A DNA stretch of 64,000 bases from Aquatica leii (lineage: Eukaryota; Arthropoda; Insecta; Coleoptera; Lampyridae), in contig CM069435.1 of assembly GCA_035610365.1 (NCBI GenBank), forward strand, positions 66,461,389 to 66,525,388, written 5' to 3'. Positions 24,000 to 36,140 of the stretch are shown piece by piece. Below the pieces are notes generated by a model, which did not search any database, was not told the DNA's origin, and saw only the letters and a program-made list of their open reading frames with translations. The number at the start of each line of letters is the position of its first letter. The stretch's first letter is position 1. Made by a program: the position numbers and the translations under genes.

Positions 24000-24820
24000 T
24001 TAAACGACAAGTTTTGTAAGATCAGTTTTATGGAACGAATCCTAGTTTAGGAAACGAGTGGCAAAACCACTAAGCTTTATGACAGCGTTTTTTATACAAT
24101 TTTTTAGAATTTGCGCCTTTTTAGACCAATTTTAAAATAAAATTTGAAATTATAAGAATCTAGGGAATTTTGTAGAGATTGGTACTGAGTACAACATATT
24201 TTGACATTTTTTGTTAATTGATTAAAATTAAGTTACTAATACCAATCTTGTAAAAAAATTACATCAAATTTATAAAAGAACGTAATTCAAGTGCTTTAAT
24301 AAAATCTATTAATGACGCAAATTTTAAAATAGTATAGTGAAGCACTAGTTTTCTATTGGTTGAATGGGCTAAAATGTCTAATAAAACGTATACTTTATAC
24401 TATTTTTTTTATTTTGAAAATTATATGTAAGCTAAATGTAAATTATCTATTTACTTTTATTTTATTGATTCGGAAAAATTAGTTTTTTAATAATAATATG
24501 GCAACACTTTAAATTTGACATGTTGGATGCCGCCAATCCAGGAAAACAACAGATCCAGTGCTATAAAGTGTTACTTAAGACCTAGTTCTTTAAAGTACTT
24601 GTTAGAGTACCAAAATAAAAAAATGTTATTTTAATTTAACTTTACATAAAGATAATAAACTATTAGCAAAGTTTGATAGCAGAACTATCTTGTAGTATAC
24701 GTTATACAGAGTTATTAAAAATTATATCTATGAAATTTTCGACGAGAGTAACGTACATTATTTTTTTTGTTGCCTTTTGTAAAACTATATTGTTTTTAAA
24801 GAAATAAACAAAAAATTACC
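24000..24820. other. no recognisable gene
   Basis: AT-rich sequence without supported coding or repeat structure. Confidence 0.4.
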
Positions 24821-25016
24821 AGAAATATAATGTTGGTACTACATTTATTACTAAATCTGTCAAATTTGACATTAATTTTAATATCGTTTTTTTCAATTCT
24901 AATTGAATTTCAATAGTTTTTAAATGACTTTTCCGCCTGTCGCATACTCGTTCTAATATAATAATTGACTTTAAACACTTAACTTTATGTGGATTTCTAG
25001 TTCTCATTTTGCCACA
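24820..25016 (-). CDS. possible host exon, helical segment (unrecognised)
   Basis: A 197-base minus-strand open segment between an AG (gctctag) and a GTAATT donor. It reads CGKM.. then VKCLKSIIILERVCDRRKSH and TIEIQLELKKTILKLMSNL, which has heptad-like hydrophobic spacing. It starts in phase 0 and ends in phase 2 if the acceptor is right. The exon at 60544-60883 ends in phase 0, so the two could be joined, across a 35-kb intron. ATG at 25007 could instead be a start. The pyrimidine tract is weak, so confidence is limited. Confidence 0.3.
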
Positions 25017-25384
25017 CTAGAGCTTTTTTCGCTCATTACGTAACTACACTAACAAACGCATATTGGCGTTTGCGATGTTGGCAGGGCAATAAAGTTGTTT
25101 ATATAATTTTTATCTACAGTTTGGAATATTTCAATTTTTCTTATCTGAAATTGTTTCTAAGTTACGCCGTTTAACGTAATTTTTTTAAATGGAAACGTTA
25201 CTTTCACCTAACCATTCGATAGAGTACTTTTTTTTCTTTAAAAGAGCACTATGAAAATTTTTTTAAAAATTTATTTTAATTACATTTTTTTTCAAGAAAA
25301 CGCTGATTTAAGTATTTACATCAAGTAGGTATATTTAAGACAAAAAATGTTATGAATTAAAATTTTATAACTAAAAAACAAATG

Positions 25385-26400
25385 AACAACTAAGTAATTT
25401 AAAGTAAGTGTTCAAATTGTCTTCCAATTGTCATTCGGGAATGACTCAGTCGATTTATAAGATCACCAAGAATATTCCATAAAAATTCACGGGGAATTTC
25501 TTGTTTGTTTCTAGTAATTCGGATTTTTAAAGTTTCAATGTCATTGGACATATCTCTGTAGACTTTGTTTTTTACGTGTTTCCAAAGAAGAAAATCTAAA
25601 GGGCTTAAATAATTCGAACGAGCTAGCCCCTCAATCTTTTTTTGACGAACGTTTAAACCACAATGCGGCCGAGTGCCATCTTGCTAAAACCAGATGCTGT
25701 CATTGAGAAGGTGTTTGTTGTTTTTATGTGGATAGAGCACAGCACAAGCAGGTATAATTTGATTCTGTAATAACTGTAAATATAGAGCCGAAATTAAATT
25801 CACATCAATAAAAAAAAACACTAATAATATGACTCTATAGAATGCCATTGTAGAATACTTATTTGATTCTTTCAATAAAAAGTTTTTTTTTTGTATAATA
25901 CTTATGTGATTCTTCAATTAGTTAATTGAGTAGTTTCGTCTTCTTACACTTAGTTGAACAGAACAATACACTTGGTAATTTTTGTATATACTTATTAAAA
26001 CTAAGTAAAATGCATATGTACACTATGAAAGATAAGAACGTACTCCTGGTTACCTTTACAACAACTTGGGACAGGTACTTTTTACCAGCGTCAGCAAACA
26101 CAAAATTTACATTGTTGCCAATACATATATTTTTTAAGAACATGTTAGTATGTCACTAACAGCCAATCCAATACGTTAATCTTTTAGAGTATACTTTTCA
26201 CTTTTCAAAATCGTAACGATCGATGACTGCGAAATACTGAAATTGGCCGCTAACCGATTGGTTATAATAGTCGTCTGACTAAAACTTGTTTCTGCGCAGA
26301 ATGTACCTACTTCTTAGCGTAAACGATCTCTACGTATTAAAGGTGGTTTAGTACTTTGTAACTTATATTATGAAATAAATCTGCCATCAAATTTTATTAT
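25385..26400 (-). pseudogene. mariner/IS630-like transposase, decayed
   Basis: Minus-strand order fits a DDE transposase. About 26220-26300 reads SFSQTTIITNRLAANFSISQ, then SSIVTIL (helix-turn-helix). 25700-25840 reads NLISALYLQLLQNQIIP then SIWF*QDGTRPHCGLNVR, carrying the second catalytic Asp of QDG. About 25440-25620 reads SNYLSPLDFLLWKHVKNKVY, the third catalytic block, and the C-terminal tail (LINRLSHSRMTIGRQFEHLL) ends at 25392. The stretch 25920-26150 between the HTH and the DDE core is not clearly homologous and may be an insertion or badly decayed. At least one stop (WF*QDG) and frameshifts inactivate it. Confidence 0.7.
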
Positions 26401-27780
26401 TGGTTATCTCCAATACATTATAGTGTGCCTCCTATTGTTAATAAGCCCCAAAATAGCCAAACAACTATCCTGTATTTTACTTTGATAGCATTTGCACAAT
26501 TTCATTTACATTGATTTATCCCTAATGGTTTTTACGTTGTGCTTTAAGCCAGTAGTTTTATTTAAAACTATTTTGAATTACGCGGGTTTAAAACAACTTA
26601 TAAAGTTTTCCTCCTTTTTAGTTACAATTATAATACACTACTTTAATAATGCTAATTTATTGGATAACAATTAAGTTTCACTAAATTTTATCATTTCGTA
26701 ATTTAAAAATTAGTTTTATTTTAATTTTAATGTGGTAACATTTGTTTTCTAAAAAATAAATGAGTCTTATGCCTCTACCAAATTTTAAATATAAAATAAT
26801 GGTATTAGTTTATGTTATAGTACTTGTGCTACACACTAGTTGTATTACGTTTATTAAATAAATTTCTTAGAATTGTAAAAGACTAATCAGCGCATAAAGA
26901 AATTGCAAATTAAAAAATTACCGCTAAAATTAAATTTAAAAAAAAAGTTTTTTGAAGCATCTTTAGCAAAAATTTAATAAAAAGTAATTTTTGCAATTTG
27001 CATAAAAATTATATAAACCAGTTACGTATTATAAAAAGTTGTTAAAAAGTTGATATAAAATAAAATTAAATATCATTAAACATTTATTTTTTTATTTCAG
27101 TAAATATAAAACGCATTAACCTAAATAAATGTAATGTTTTAGAGTTATTAAATAAAATAATAATTAATTTATAATTCAAAAAAATATTAAATGTAATATA
27201 CAGTTTTGATTTACAATAAATTTAATTTTGGAAATACCAAACAGTTTTTTAATAACGTGTTGCTTTTATGAAATTTTGTGTACCTATCAAATTTAGTAAA
27301 ACAAAAGTATAATTTACATTAATACATTATGATATACGATGTAATAAAGTATTTAAAAATACATTTGAACAGACTAATACCTGATATTAACTTAAAAATT
27401 TATAGAATACGATTGCTTTTAGCAAGCGCATCAAGCTCAATTTTTAAATTTTACAAAATTAAACAACAAAATTATTAATATAATGAAAAAAAAATACACA
27501 TGCTTGTTGTTGAAAATATTTATAATTAATATTTAGTTCGCGCACAAAATAGTTCTTTAGTACTTAATTTATATACAATTTGTTTTTGACATTTACTTTA
27601 ACAAAATTACAAATTTTAAATAAGTTTATTAGTATAATGTTTAAATGTTTTGTAAAACCTGGAATTTACTGATAATTTTTACGCATTGTACGAGATTGTA
27701 GAATACAATCATAGAACAATGCGAAAAAATAGTTACGTTATGCACAAATAAAAAAAAAAGTATGAGTGAATTGCACAGAT
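26400..27780. other. AT-rich stretch without recognisable gene
   Basis: Nothing supported on either strand. Confidence 0.4.
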
Positions 27781-28019
27781 TCTTTTAAAAGTGGGTGAAT
27801 TATTCTGCTATTTAAATTATTGATATCTTTAGCAAAACAAGGTATAAATCCCTTCACAACAAAAAAGCTATCTGCATAACACTGTGCAAACCATGGAATA
27901 TACGTGTAAGGTTTGCTGTAGATGAGTAAAAAGCTTGAAACACTTGCGTTGTTTTTAGCATATCAACACTTGAACTTGAAACTTTACGAGTATCTTCTAA
28001 AACTTAGGTTTAGGTAATA

Positions 28020-28387
28020 AACGTAAATTTTTAATAGAACGAAATGATATTGTAACTTGGCGTTCACAATATTTGAGGAAGCTGAGAGAAAATGTAACGT
28101 ACTTAGATGAAACCTATATTCACCCATCATATGGAGTTAACAAGTGTTGGCAGTCCGCAGAAGAACCAGGTGTTTATAAATGTGATCGAACTGCGCGACG
28201 ACATATTATAGTGCATGCAGGTGGTTCATATGGGTTTGTAAACAACGGTCTTCTAATTTTTAAATCGCAAACTACGTCTGGTGACTATCATGACGATATG
28301 AATCATACAAATTTTATGCAATGGCTGGAAAAGCAACTTATTCCAAATCTACCCCCTGTAGCGAAAAAACTTACTAATACACTTTAA
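28020..28387 (+). pseudogene. IS630/Tc1-type transposase, N-terminal half of DDE domain
   Basis: From about 28035 the plus strand reads LIERNDIVTWRSQYLRKLRE, and after a short gap VTYLDETYIHPSYG with the first catalytic Asp (DET). Then come HIIVHAGGSYGFVNNGLLIF, KSQTTSGDYHDDMNHTNF and KQLIPNLPPV. This is the arthropod/cnidarian IS630-like family whose next block should be VIxMDNAPYHS. That block is found only at about 29640, so the gene is split by an insertion of about 1.2 kb. The DNA is markedly less AT-rich than its flanks. Confidence 0.75.
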
Positions 28388-29620
28388 TCGTAACAAAATA
28401 AATTAATTAAAATGCACCGTGGCTAGCTCACTAAATATTTATTTAACACATTATAAACAAACTACATACATAAGAACAATGAGAATTTTCATATTTATTT
28501 AATTAGAGTCGTGGGAATTCTTACGTTACTTAAGATTAATAATTTTGAATTTGATAAATACAAAACTTTATAGATTGGACGCCACAATATTTTTTATATT
28601 AAAATGGTTAAATATTGAAACCAAAAGATTAACACATTAACATATCAAAAAACATATTTACATATTTTGACAGTATCGAAGGTCAAATATAAATTTAAAG
28701 TTACCTGCTTTCAAACTTTAATGCGCAAGTCGAATTGGTGAGGTCAGTGACGCGTTCTCATCTAATTTATGCGATGATGCAACATTACGAAATTCTTGAA
28801 ATGCCTATTTCCATATTTTCCGTATTTATCCTGATTGATCTAATATTCGTACAGATCCATTAACCAGAATATCGTAAAACAAACGTAGCGTAAAATTTTC
28901 ATTCGCAACATAAAAATCATAATTCGTAACGGAAATTTATCGTAACAGCGACGTTGTGACTAACATCAAACGTGCAGCGTAAACCATATCGTAATTTCAC
29001 AATATCCAAACGAAATTTTCGTAACCATAACGAATTAACACGTACATAAATCAGAAAGCGTAGTCGTATATCAAAAGCAAAGATTTCCAATTCGAACGTA
29101 CATAAAATTATTGCGCAACTTTCCATTTAGGCGTGGTCATCATATGATTCATTGAAATGACGTAATATGATGCAACTTTTGTAAATCGTATTCTTAATTC
29201 TGTTTCGAAGATTTAAAACCAAGTACCATAAACAAACAAACTAAAAAACTAAAACGTAAATTGCGATGAATTGCCAATTCGGATCAAAACAAAAATGACT
29301 TACCCCTTCTAATTTACGGGTTTTTATTCTATACAACAAAATGCCATGCTACGAACAAACGCCGGCTTAAATAATTTGCCCCATTACGCAAAAATTCACA
29401 AACACAAATTACATAAGTGGTAATTCCACTTTTTGCAGCACGCAAAAAAATGTCCGCTCACTACTTCATTTCTAAACGTAAGATGGAGGATGACTTCGTA
29501 CTTAAGAGGAAGGCTCATAACGCATGTGCGTGCGTCAAATGCTTGCGCAAAAAGAATTTACATAAATAGTGAACACAAAAATGTTACTTAAAAACAGACG
29601 TATTCAAACGTAAAAAATTT
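28388..29620. mobile_element. about 1.2-kb insertion splitting a transposase gene
   Basis: The transposase reading stops at 28380 and resumes at about 29636 with NGFIVMDNTPYHST. The inserted DNA is unlike its flanks: 28850-29110 is packed with CGTAA/TTACG words, many inverted to one another, and is rich in CpG for this window. A 5-base TACAC occurs at both putative borders (near 28378 and near 29624) and might be a target duplication. No terminal inverted repeats or coding motif were recognised, so the class is unknown. Confidence 0.5.
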
Positions 29621-30190
29621 ACACGTTACACCCCTAATGGTTTCATTGTAATGGATAATACACCTTATCACTCAACAAATAAACAAACCTCCAACTCAAA
29701 GCAATCGTAAAGAAGATATTCGTTCGTAGTTGGAAGCAAATGGAATTTCTACAACAAGTGAAATGCGAAAAGCAGAGCTATTAATTTTAGTCAAACAGCA
29801 TCCTACATCAAAAAGTTATTTTGTTGATAAATTACTAAGTGATTATGGACATACTGTTGTTAGATTGTTTCCTTAACATTGTGGTTTAAATCCATTTGAA
29901 TTTATATGGAGTCTCGTAAAACAAAAAGTCGCAATGAATAATGTGACACAACGAGAAATTGATATCGAAAATTTAGTTTGAAATGCATTTTCTAAAATTA
30001 CAAATGAAGATTGGCAAAAACAGTGTAATCATGTGTCACATCTTTGTGAAGAAATGTGGAAAGCAGATTTTTTAGTTGATGAGGTTGTTGATACTTTGAC
30101 ATTTACAGTAAATAATAGCGATTGAGATGAGGACGGTTGGGAAACTGATGAAAGTGAAAGTGATTCTTCAGGTAATGATAATTAATTAAT
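29620..30190 (+). pseudogene. IS630/Tc1-type transposase, C-terminal half of DDE domain
   Basis: Continues the split gene at 28.0-28.4 kb. Reads VMDNTPYHST (second catalytic Asp), DIRSxLEANGIS, AELLILVKQHPTSKSYFVDK, then GHTVVRLFPxHCGLNPFEFI and WSLVKQKVA with the third catalytic residue (E of PFEFIW). The tail KITNEDWQKQCNHV and a final acidic stretch (DEDGWETDESESDSSG) complete the family's usual C-terminus. Several stops (for example P*HCG) show it is dead. Confidence 0.75.
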
Positions 30191-30199
30191 TATTGACCT

Positions 30200-31090
30200 T
30201 AGTGTAATTTAATAAATAAGAAATAATGCATTTTTATGTATTTTATACCGAAATAAGTATTTACTTTTCTGCTTTGTAAATTTTTCAATAAAATATTTAT
30301 TAAAAACCGAACTAATTGTGATTATTGTAGTTTTAATTAACGATTAGATTGAAATGAGATATTTATACAGTGATCAAGATTGTTCATGTTTTATACAAAC
30401 ATTTTTTTAAATTAAATTAAACTACAACTTATGCAACCAATTATGGAGTCGAGTACTACTCGTTTGTTTGTTGCCTAATTTTAAAAATTAGCGCCGAAAT
30501 ACTTTTTCATCAGACTATACCTTGTACGATACGAGCTCCCCTAGACACGCTTATCCAGGGTTTTTGTAGGCTTGGTCAAACTGTAACATAAAACTAAAAC
30601 TTTAAACCAAACAAGTAGTTCTCATATGATGATACTTTTTTGTGTTTCCTTATTTTTCTGTTTTTTATTGCTAGGTTTCTGCAGGTTCTACTTCTAGCGT
30701 ATATAAGGTAAAGTTTTTTGGCAATGTATAATATAAAATAACACATTGGCAACAACAAAATTTACCGTACACGGATGATCAAGTGAAATACTACATAGAA
30801 AAAAATATAAAAACAATAAAAGAAAATCTACAATAAACAATTTAAACCAGTGAGCATTTTCAACGGGATTGTAATTTTTCAAGGTCAAATCCCAGGCAAT
30901 ACACTTTAATAAATAGAAACAAAAAATTCTTTAACATCCAATCCTAAAACTAAATACTACAAATATTAAATATGTAACTACAGTAAAATTTCTCTAAATA
31001 CAAAACATACTTTAGTACTGTATAATCTAAAATTAAAAACAGTATATAAACAAAAACTAAACATTATAAAAACATATCGTTTACTTAAAG
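30200..31090. other. no recognisable gene
   Basis: AT-rich sequence. A minus-strand frame at 30694-30888 is hydrophobic but looks like composition noise. Confidence 0.35.
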
Positions 31091-32030
31091 TGTAGAAAAC
31101 ACAGTAAAACAGTCATAAACATATAATAAAACCCTATCATATCAAAAATTGACTACGCATGCATCGTGTACGCAACTACAAAATCATCCATACTAAAGTT
31201 ACTAGACTCAATACATAATACGGTTCTTAAACTAGCTGAGCATTTTGCACAAGCCTGGTTGACAGTATCCTAGTAAAAGTTAGAAAACAACCCTTGGAAA
31301 TTAGAAGACAGCAATTACTATTAGACTACGCCATTAATTTTACAAGCAATTCTAGTAATCCAACGTACAATAAAATATTTAAAAATAAAACAAAACTTAA
31401 ATCTACTACAACAAAATATTATCTTCTATCTCAAAAAAATGCAAATATCCATTCACAAATCAAACAAATATCACACCATAAACCTTCTATGGCTAATTAA
31501 TCTACTTAAAGTTTAACCAAAACTTTTTTAAAAATTTCCAAAACAAACACCTACATATCGCTTTATATATAACAACACAAGAGACAGCACAGTCGTAAAG
31601 TATCTACAACTTTAAGTCTCAAGTCACAAGTCACAGTCTCAAAGCAGCAAACATGTCATTAAACAACTGTTAATAAAAAAAAGTTGCAATCGGTACCGAC
31701 TCTTTTAGCACATTACAAAACTTAACAAACTCATACACAAAAAACACCTAAAGAAATCCAAGAAAACATACACCAAGGTATAAACAAAAAAAATACAGAA
31801 ACAATCATATGAGTTCCATCCTATAGAGAAATATCTCAATTCCAATATTTTATCTAAAAACCGTAATAAAACAAAAAATAGAAAATGAATAGCAACAAAA
31901 ATAAACAACAAAAACTAACAACAAACTGAAGAATACAAAAAACAAACTAAAGCAATGAATAGTACCAAAAGAAACAAAAACGTATGTTGTCATTACAAGA
32001 CTACAAATATGAAATTAAGTGTTTAAGGGA
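31090..32030 (+). pseudogene. LINE (Jockey/I-like) post-RT and RNase H relic
   Basis: About 31130-31240 reads SKIDYACIVYATT and LDSIHNTVLKL, the block after the RT domain (vRskLdYGs.vYg..... LD.iqn.aLRl). 31294-31500 reads RRQQLLLDYAINFTSNSSNP and TYNKIF, the next conserved block. About 31690-31730 reads IGTDSFSTLQNLTNSYTKN, which fits the RNase H block (TDS.sal.al.n). About 31800-31845 fits the VPSHxGIxxNE block in broken form. About 31985-32010 reads VVITRLQI, the C-terminal eVxLTRLRiGH block. The blocks are in the right order but with stops, so it is an old copy. Confidence 0.6.
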
Positions 32031-32560
32031 AACTACAACGTGGAATTTGGTTAGAAGACCAGAAAATAAAAGAATTTTAAGTAGATTTACACTAAAAAGT
32101 TTGAGAAAAAGTTTACAGTTCGATTAGTAATAAAAAGTTATCAGTAAAAAACCAGTTGCTAAAACGTTAATTTTAAAAATTTTATTATCATATTATAAAA
32201 CAGATGGATTTAGAAACAAAATTTTTAAATAAATACTGATAAAGTTTGTAGAGTAAAAAAGTCACTGTACGGTTTGCGAGAGCAAGAGAATGGTCTGAAC
32301 GTTTTAATAAGTTTATTAGAAAGTTAAGATTTGAAAGAAGCAAGTATGATCAGATATTTTTACGAAATCGCTTGGTAGCATAAAGTTTGTAAAATTTAGA
32401 AACATGTTAGCTATAGTAGAATAAGAATGTTAGTAATTCTAAAAAAATGTTTTGTAATATAAATGTAAGAAGAGGTATTAAAATGTATATTTATATGTAG
32501 TTCGTATTTAAAACGGCATTGAATACATAAAATATGATACTAAAGGTGATATAAAATAAT
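32030..32560 (+). pseudogene. Ty1/copia reverse transcriptase scrap
   Basis: The plus strand contains RLVIKSYQ (about 32120), PVAKTLILKILLSYY (about 32155), MDLETKFLN (about 32203), VKKSLYGLRE (about 32255) and FNKFIRKLRFERSKYD (about 32305-32350). In copia RT these correspond to KARLVAKGY, PVAKLxTLRxLL, MDVKTAFLNG, LxKSLYGLKQ and FxxFLxxLGFxRSxxD. Frame changes separate them. It follows the LINE relic directly, with no LTR seen. Confidence 0.6.
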
Positions 32561-35215
32561 AAGTTGTAAAAATATATTTTCTCTTAATACATTAAAAAAA
32601 AATGAAACGTATTTTAACATAAATGTTAACACAATGTAATAAAAACGATTTTCTTGTTCAAATGTCAATAAAACTAACTCACATTTGATTGATGAATGAT
32701 AGTATATTTCATTTACTAGTTGTTAGGCGTAACTCGTCGGTAAGTGATTTATTTACAGTTTTAGAACGATAAGTACACCGTAACAAAAACTAAAAATTCT
32801 TTAAGTAGCACAAAAATAAATAAAAACGCCATTTTGACGTTTATTAAGATAATGTAATAACATTAAGAAAAAAATGATTTCATCGTGCAAAAAATAGCAT
32901 AAGCATCACGAACGTTAAGGGCTCTACCGGTCTCAGACAATATTGGGGACTTTGTTTCGCTCAGTATCCAAACATTGTCTTTGACAAAAAAGCCCTTACT
33001 GTTCTTAATACTTAATATATTATTAAAAAAACTTTTCACAATTACAGTATAAAACTTTACTGTAAAAAAATTACAATATTGACGTGTGTGCAATTTCATT
33101 GACATTAAGTAACAATAAAAAATATCAAACTTTTAAAATAAAAGTTATATGTAATTAAAATTGTTATTTATAAGTTTCACTTTCAAAGTTAAAACAAAAC
33201 TACGTAAAGTAAAATATGGTAAAAAAAAATCAATAGACTTCGAGCAGACCCAATAAACACAAAGTGAATAAAAATTACCGTAAACGTCTCTTAAAATGAC
33301 ACTTCATACTGTTTTCCTAAAAATCTTATTTAATAAGAAAAAATTTTTAGTTATTTTAAAATGTACATTGTGCCAAAAAATCATTTTTCGTTGTCAAAAA
33401 ATTATTCAATTTAAAAAAAAAAAATAATTAAACCTAATTTAACACTCGGTTTTAATTTAAAAAGAAACAGTTAATTTAGCTGTCTACCGCTTTTGTGTAA
33501 AAAAATATTATCCTGTTATTAATATTTCAAGTCTCATTAAAATCTAAAACGCAAAAGAAAATGTGTAGCGTAAACATAAAAAAAACAACTTAATAAAAAT
33601 AATATAAGAAGATATTAAAACAAATAAAAAATTACATAAAATAAACGTAGAACAGTTATTGGTTTTAAACAATTAATTACAAAAATATAGTTGTACACAA
33701 AACACATTTAATTAAAATTAATTTTCTAATTTAATATTTACGGAATATTTCCGATTTAGCAATTGGTAAATATGCAATAAGCAAAATTTACACTAAATTT
33801 ACTTTTTATAGATCCGCGACGAACTGTAAAATGCAAGGAACGGCAATTGAAAAAGATCAATTGTTAAAAATATTCCGGATAAGCAATTTGCTGAGATCTA
33901 TATAATATCATAAAAAGTGTTTATAATTTACAAAAATCTTAATTATATATACTAACACCTTAGAAAAATGTTTAAAACACCTGAATATACTAAAATAAAG
34001 TTTTACGAGCATTCAAATGCAGACGTAAAAAGAAACGCAGAAAACGTTTTCAATGCTTCGTTTTTATTAAACTGCGTTTTTGGTGTAAAAATCTTGTTCT
34101 GTTTTTTAAAAGCATGTTTTCCGTTTGTAATAACATTATGTAATGCAAAAATAGTGTATATAATGCTATGTACCTTTTTAAAATACACTTTTAACATGCA
34201 TAACATATATGCAATTAAAAACTAGTTTTAAATAACTATCAAAATACATCAAATTCAAACATCAAAAAAACATTTTCTTTTATTTAACCTCAATTATTAT
34301 TATTAAAACGTTTTTTTTTGATAAAAATAAACGTACGTATTTAAAATGAAAATAAAGTTTTAAAAAGCTATAGTAAAAGTGATAAAAAATTTAACAACTT
34401 AAAGAAAGCTTTTAAACTGAAAACAAATTGAATTTAAATTTTTAAAAACGAAATTAATGTTTTTTGTTTATTTAGAGACATTAAATAACTAAAAATGCTT
34501 AAAAGTATCATTTATTATTGATACAAAATTAAGTTAAGATTTGTTTGTAGCAGTTGTAGTAAAAATAGGTAATACTTAAGTTTAATGCGAGTTCGGCAAA
34601 AAAAAATAAACAATACACATAAAACATCAAAGACAACCGTTTAACCTAAATAAAAGATTTAATAAAAAACCTTTAGTTGTTTAAAGTTAAAAGTAGAGAT
34701 GGTCTAAACAAGGTAAGATTTAAATCTAAGCAAATTTAAAAAATAATCATATAGAAGCTTTTAATAAATAATTAGTTAATAAAAATTGATTTGTCTAATA
34801 ATCATAAATACGCAAATTGCAACAATTTATACTCACTCTTGTAAAAACTAACTGATTCTAATAGGATTATGTGCTAGGAGTAGAAAGCGCCAATTTTTAA
34901 GCACACACCTTTCTTATGAGGAATGATGAAGGAATGTCTACACATTTTTTTAAGGTTATGTTGTTATAAAACCATTTTGAAGTGATATGTACACGTTTGT
35001 ACTGACTTCTTTACATGCTATAATTTTTTTGAAATTTTTCTCCTCTATTTTATTAAGATATAACTGAAATATAGCAAATTGAGATTATGTTGTCATATCG
35101 ACTAACCCTTATATTTGTGCGCCTTGATATTGCTTTTCTCTTTGGTGAATCAGTAAAAATTAGTATTTTAACGTATCTTGCTTTCTCTTCAAGATATGGA
35201 ATTTTTTTCTAATAA
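32560..35215. other. AT-rich stretch without recognisable gene
   Basis: The open frames at 33968-34225 (both strands) look like chance in AT-rich DNA. No motif, splice context or repeat could be supported. Confidence 0.4.
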
Positions 35216-35250
35216 AATAAAAAAATCGTTGCAGGCAGGATTCGAACCTG
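35216..35250 (-). tRNA. tRNA 3'-half relic with T-run terminator
   Basis: On the minus strand CAGGTTCGAATCCTGCCTGC plus AACGA forms a T-stem/loop (CAGG-TTCGAAT-CCTG, containing the Pol III B-box GTTCGAATCC) followed by an acceptor-like 3' strand, then a T-rich run (TTTTTTATTTT) on the low-coordinate side. No A-box, anticodon arm or matching 5' acceptor strand was found within 150 bases upstream. It is therefore a truncated tRNA or the B-box of a SINE head, not a functional tRNA. Confidence 0.4.
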
Positions 35251-36140
35251 GATTATATATGGAATTCACTTGAAATTATAAATCAAATATTTAATAAACT
35301 GTTAATGCTAGAAAAATGTTTTATTTGAATAAATTGTTAAAAAGAATTATCTCTATTAGAAACTGTAAAATAATTCGAATAATTTACATACGTACAAAAT
35401 TATATATATAAAAAAAATACATTTTTCTGATTCAGAAGAGCTCCAAACGTAAAATTATGCAAAAAAAACGTTCAGTATATTTTTTTGAACTCGGAAAATG
35501 TAAACATGTGGCAACTTTAGATATTTGGGTTGTTTTATAGTATCCAATAACACATTTGTGTGTTTTTCTATTTCCATATCAACAAAAATCAATCATTGTC
35601 AAAATTTTCACGCTGAAGAATTCATTATGTGTATGAATCAATATAAAGTTCTCCAACAATGGTAAATAATCGTCGTACCTTTGTTTTAATATTAGAAAGT
35701 TTTATCATAATACGTGTATTAAGCTCCTCAATATCACTTAAATAAATAAGAATTAATTTTTACAACCGCAAACACTAGTAACCCCAAATAAAACTAGAAC
35801 GTTTGTAACATGCTTAACATTTTTAGATTTATTGCTGTAAACTGTTTGTGCTTTTGCATAATAGGTGGAGTTACGGTTGTCAATAATATTCTTTTCTTTT
35901 TCTAAGTTCTAAGCGAAAAAATGACTAAAATGCCGTTAACAAATAATTTTGTATTTCAATGTAGATTTGTCAACAACATAATTTCTTTGATACGCTTAAA
36001 AAAGTTTATTCGTTTAGAAAAAATTTGAATTATTATTTATTTTAAAGTTATTATTTGTAAATGTTTGTAAGCTAGCCTGTTGACTAAAAATACATAATTT
36101 TTTCTTATAGTATTTATTTTATTTTATATTTTTATTTTTA
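35250..36140. other. no recognisable gene
   Basis: AT-rich sequence, nothing supported. Confidence 0.4.

Noticed and set aside
33968-34225. Overlapping open frames on both strands (85 and 67 codons)
   Set aside because: No motif, no splice context; composition-driven frames typical of AT-rich DNA.
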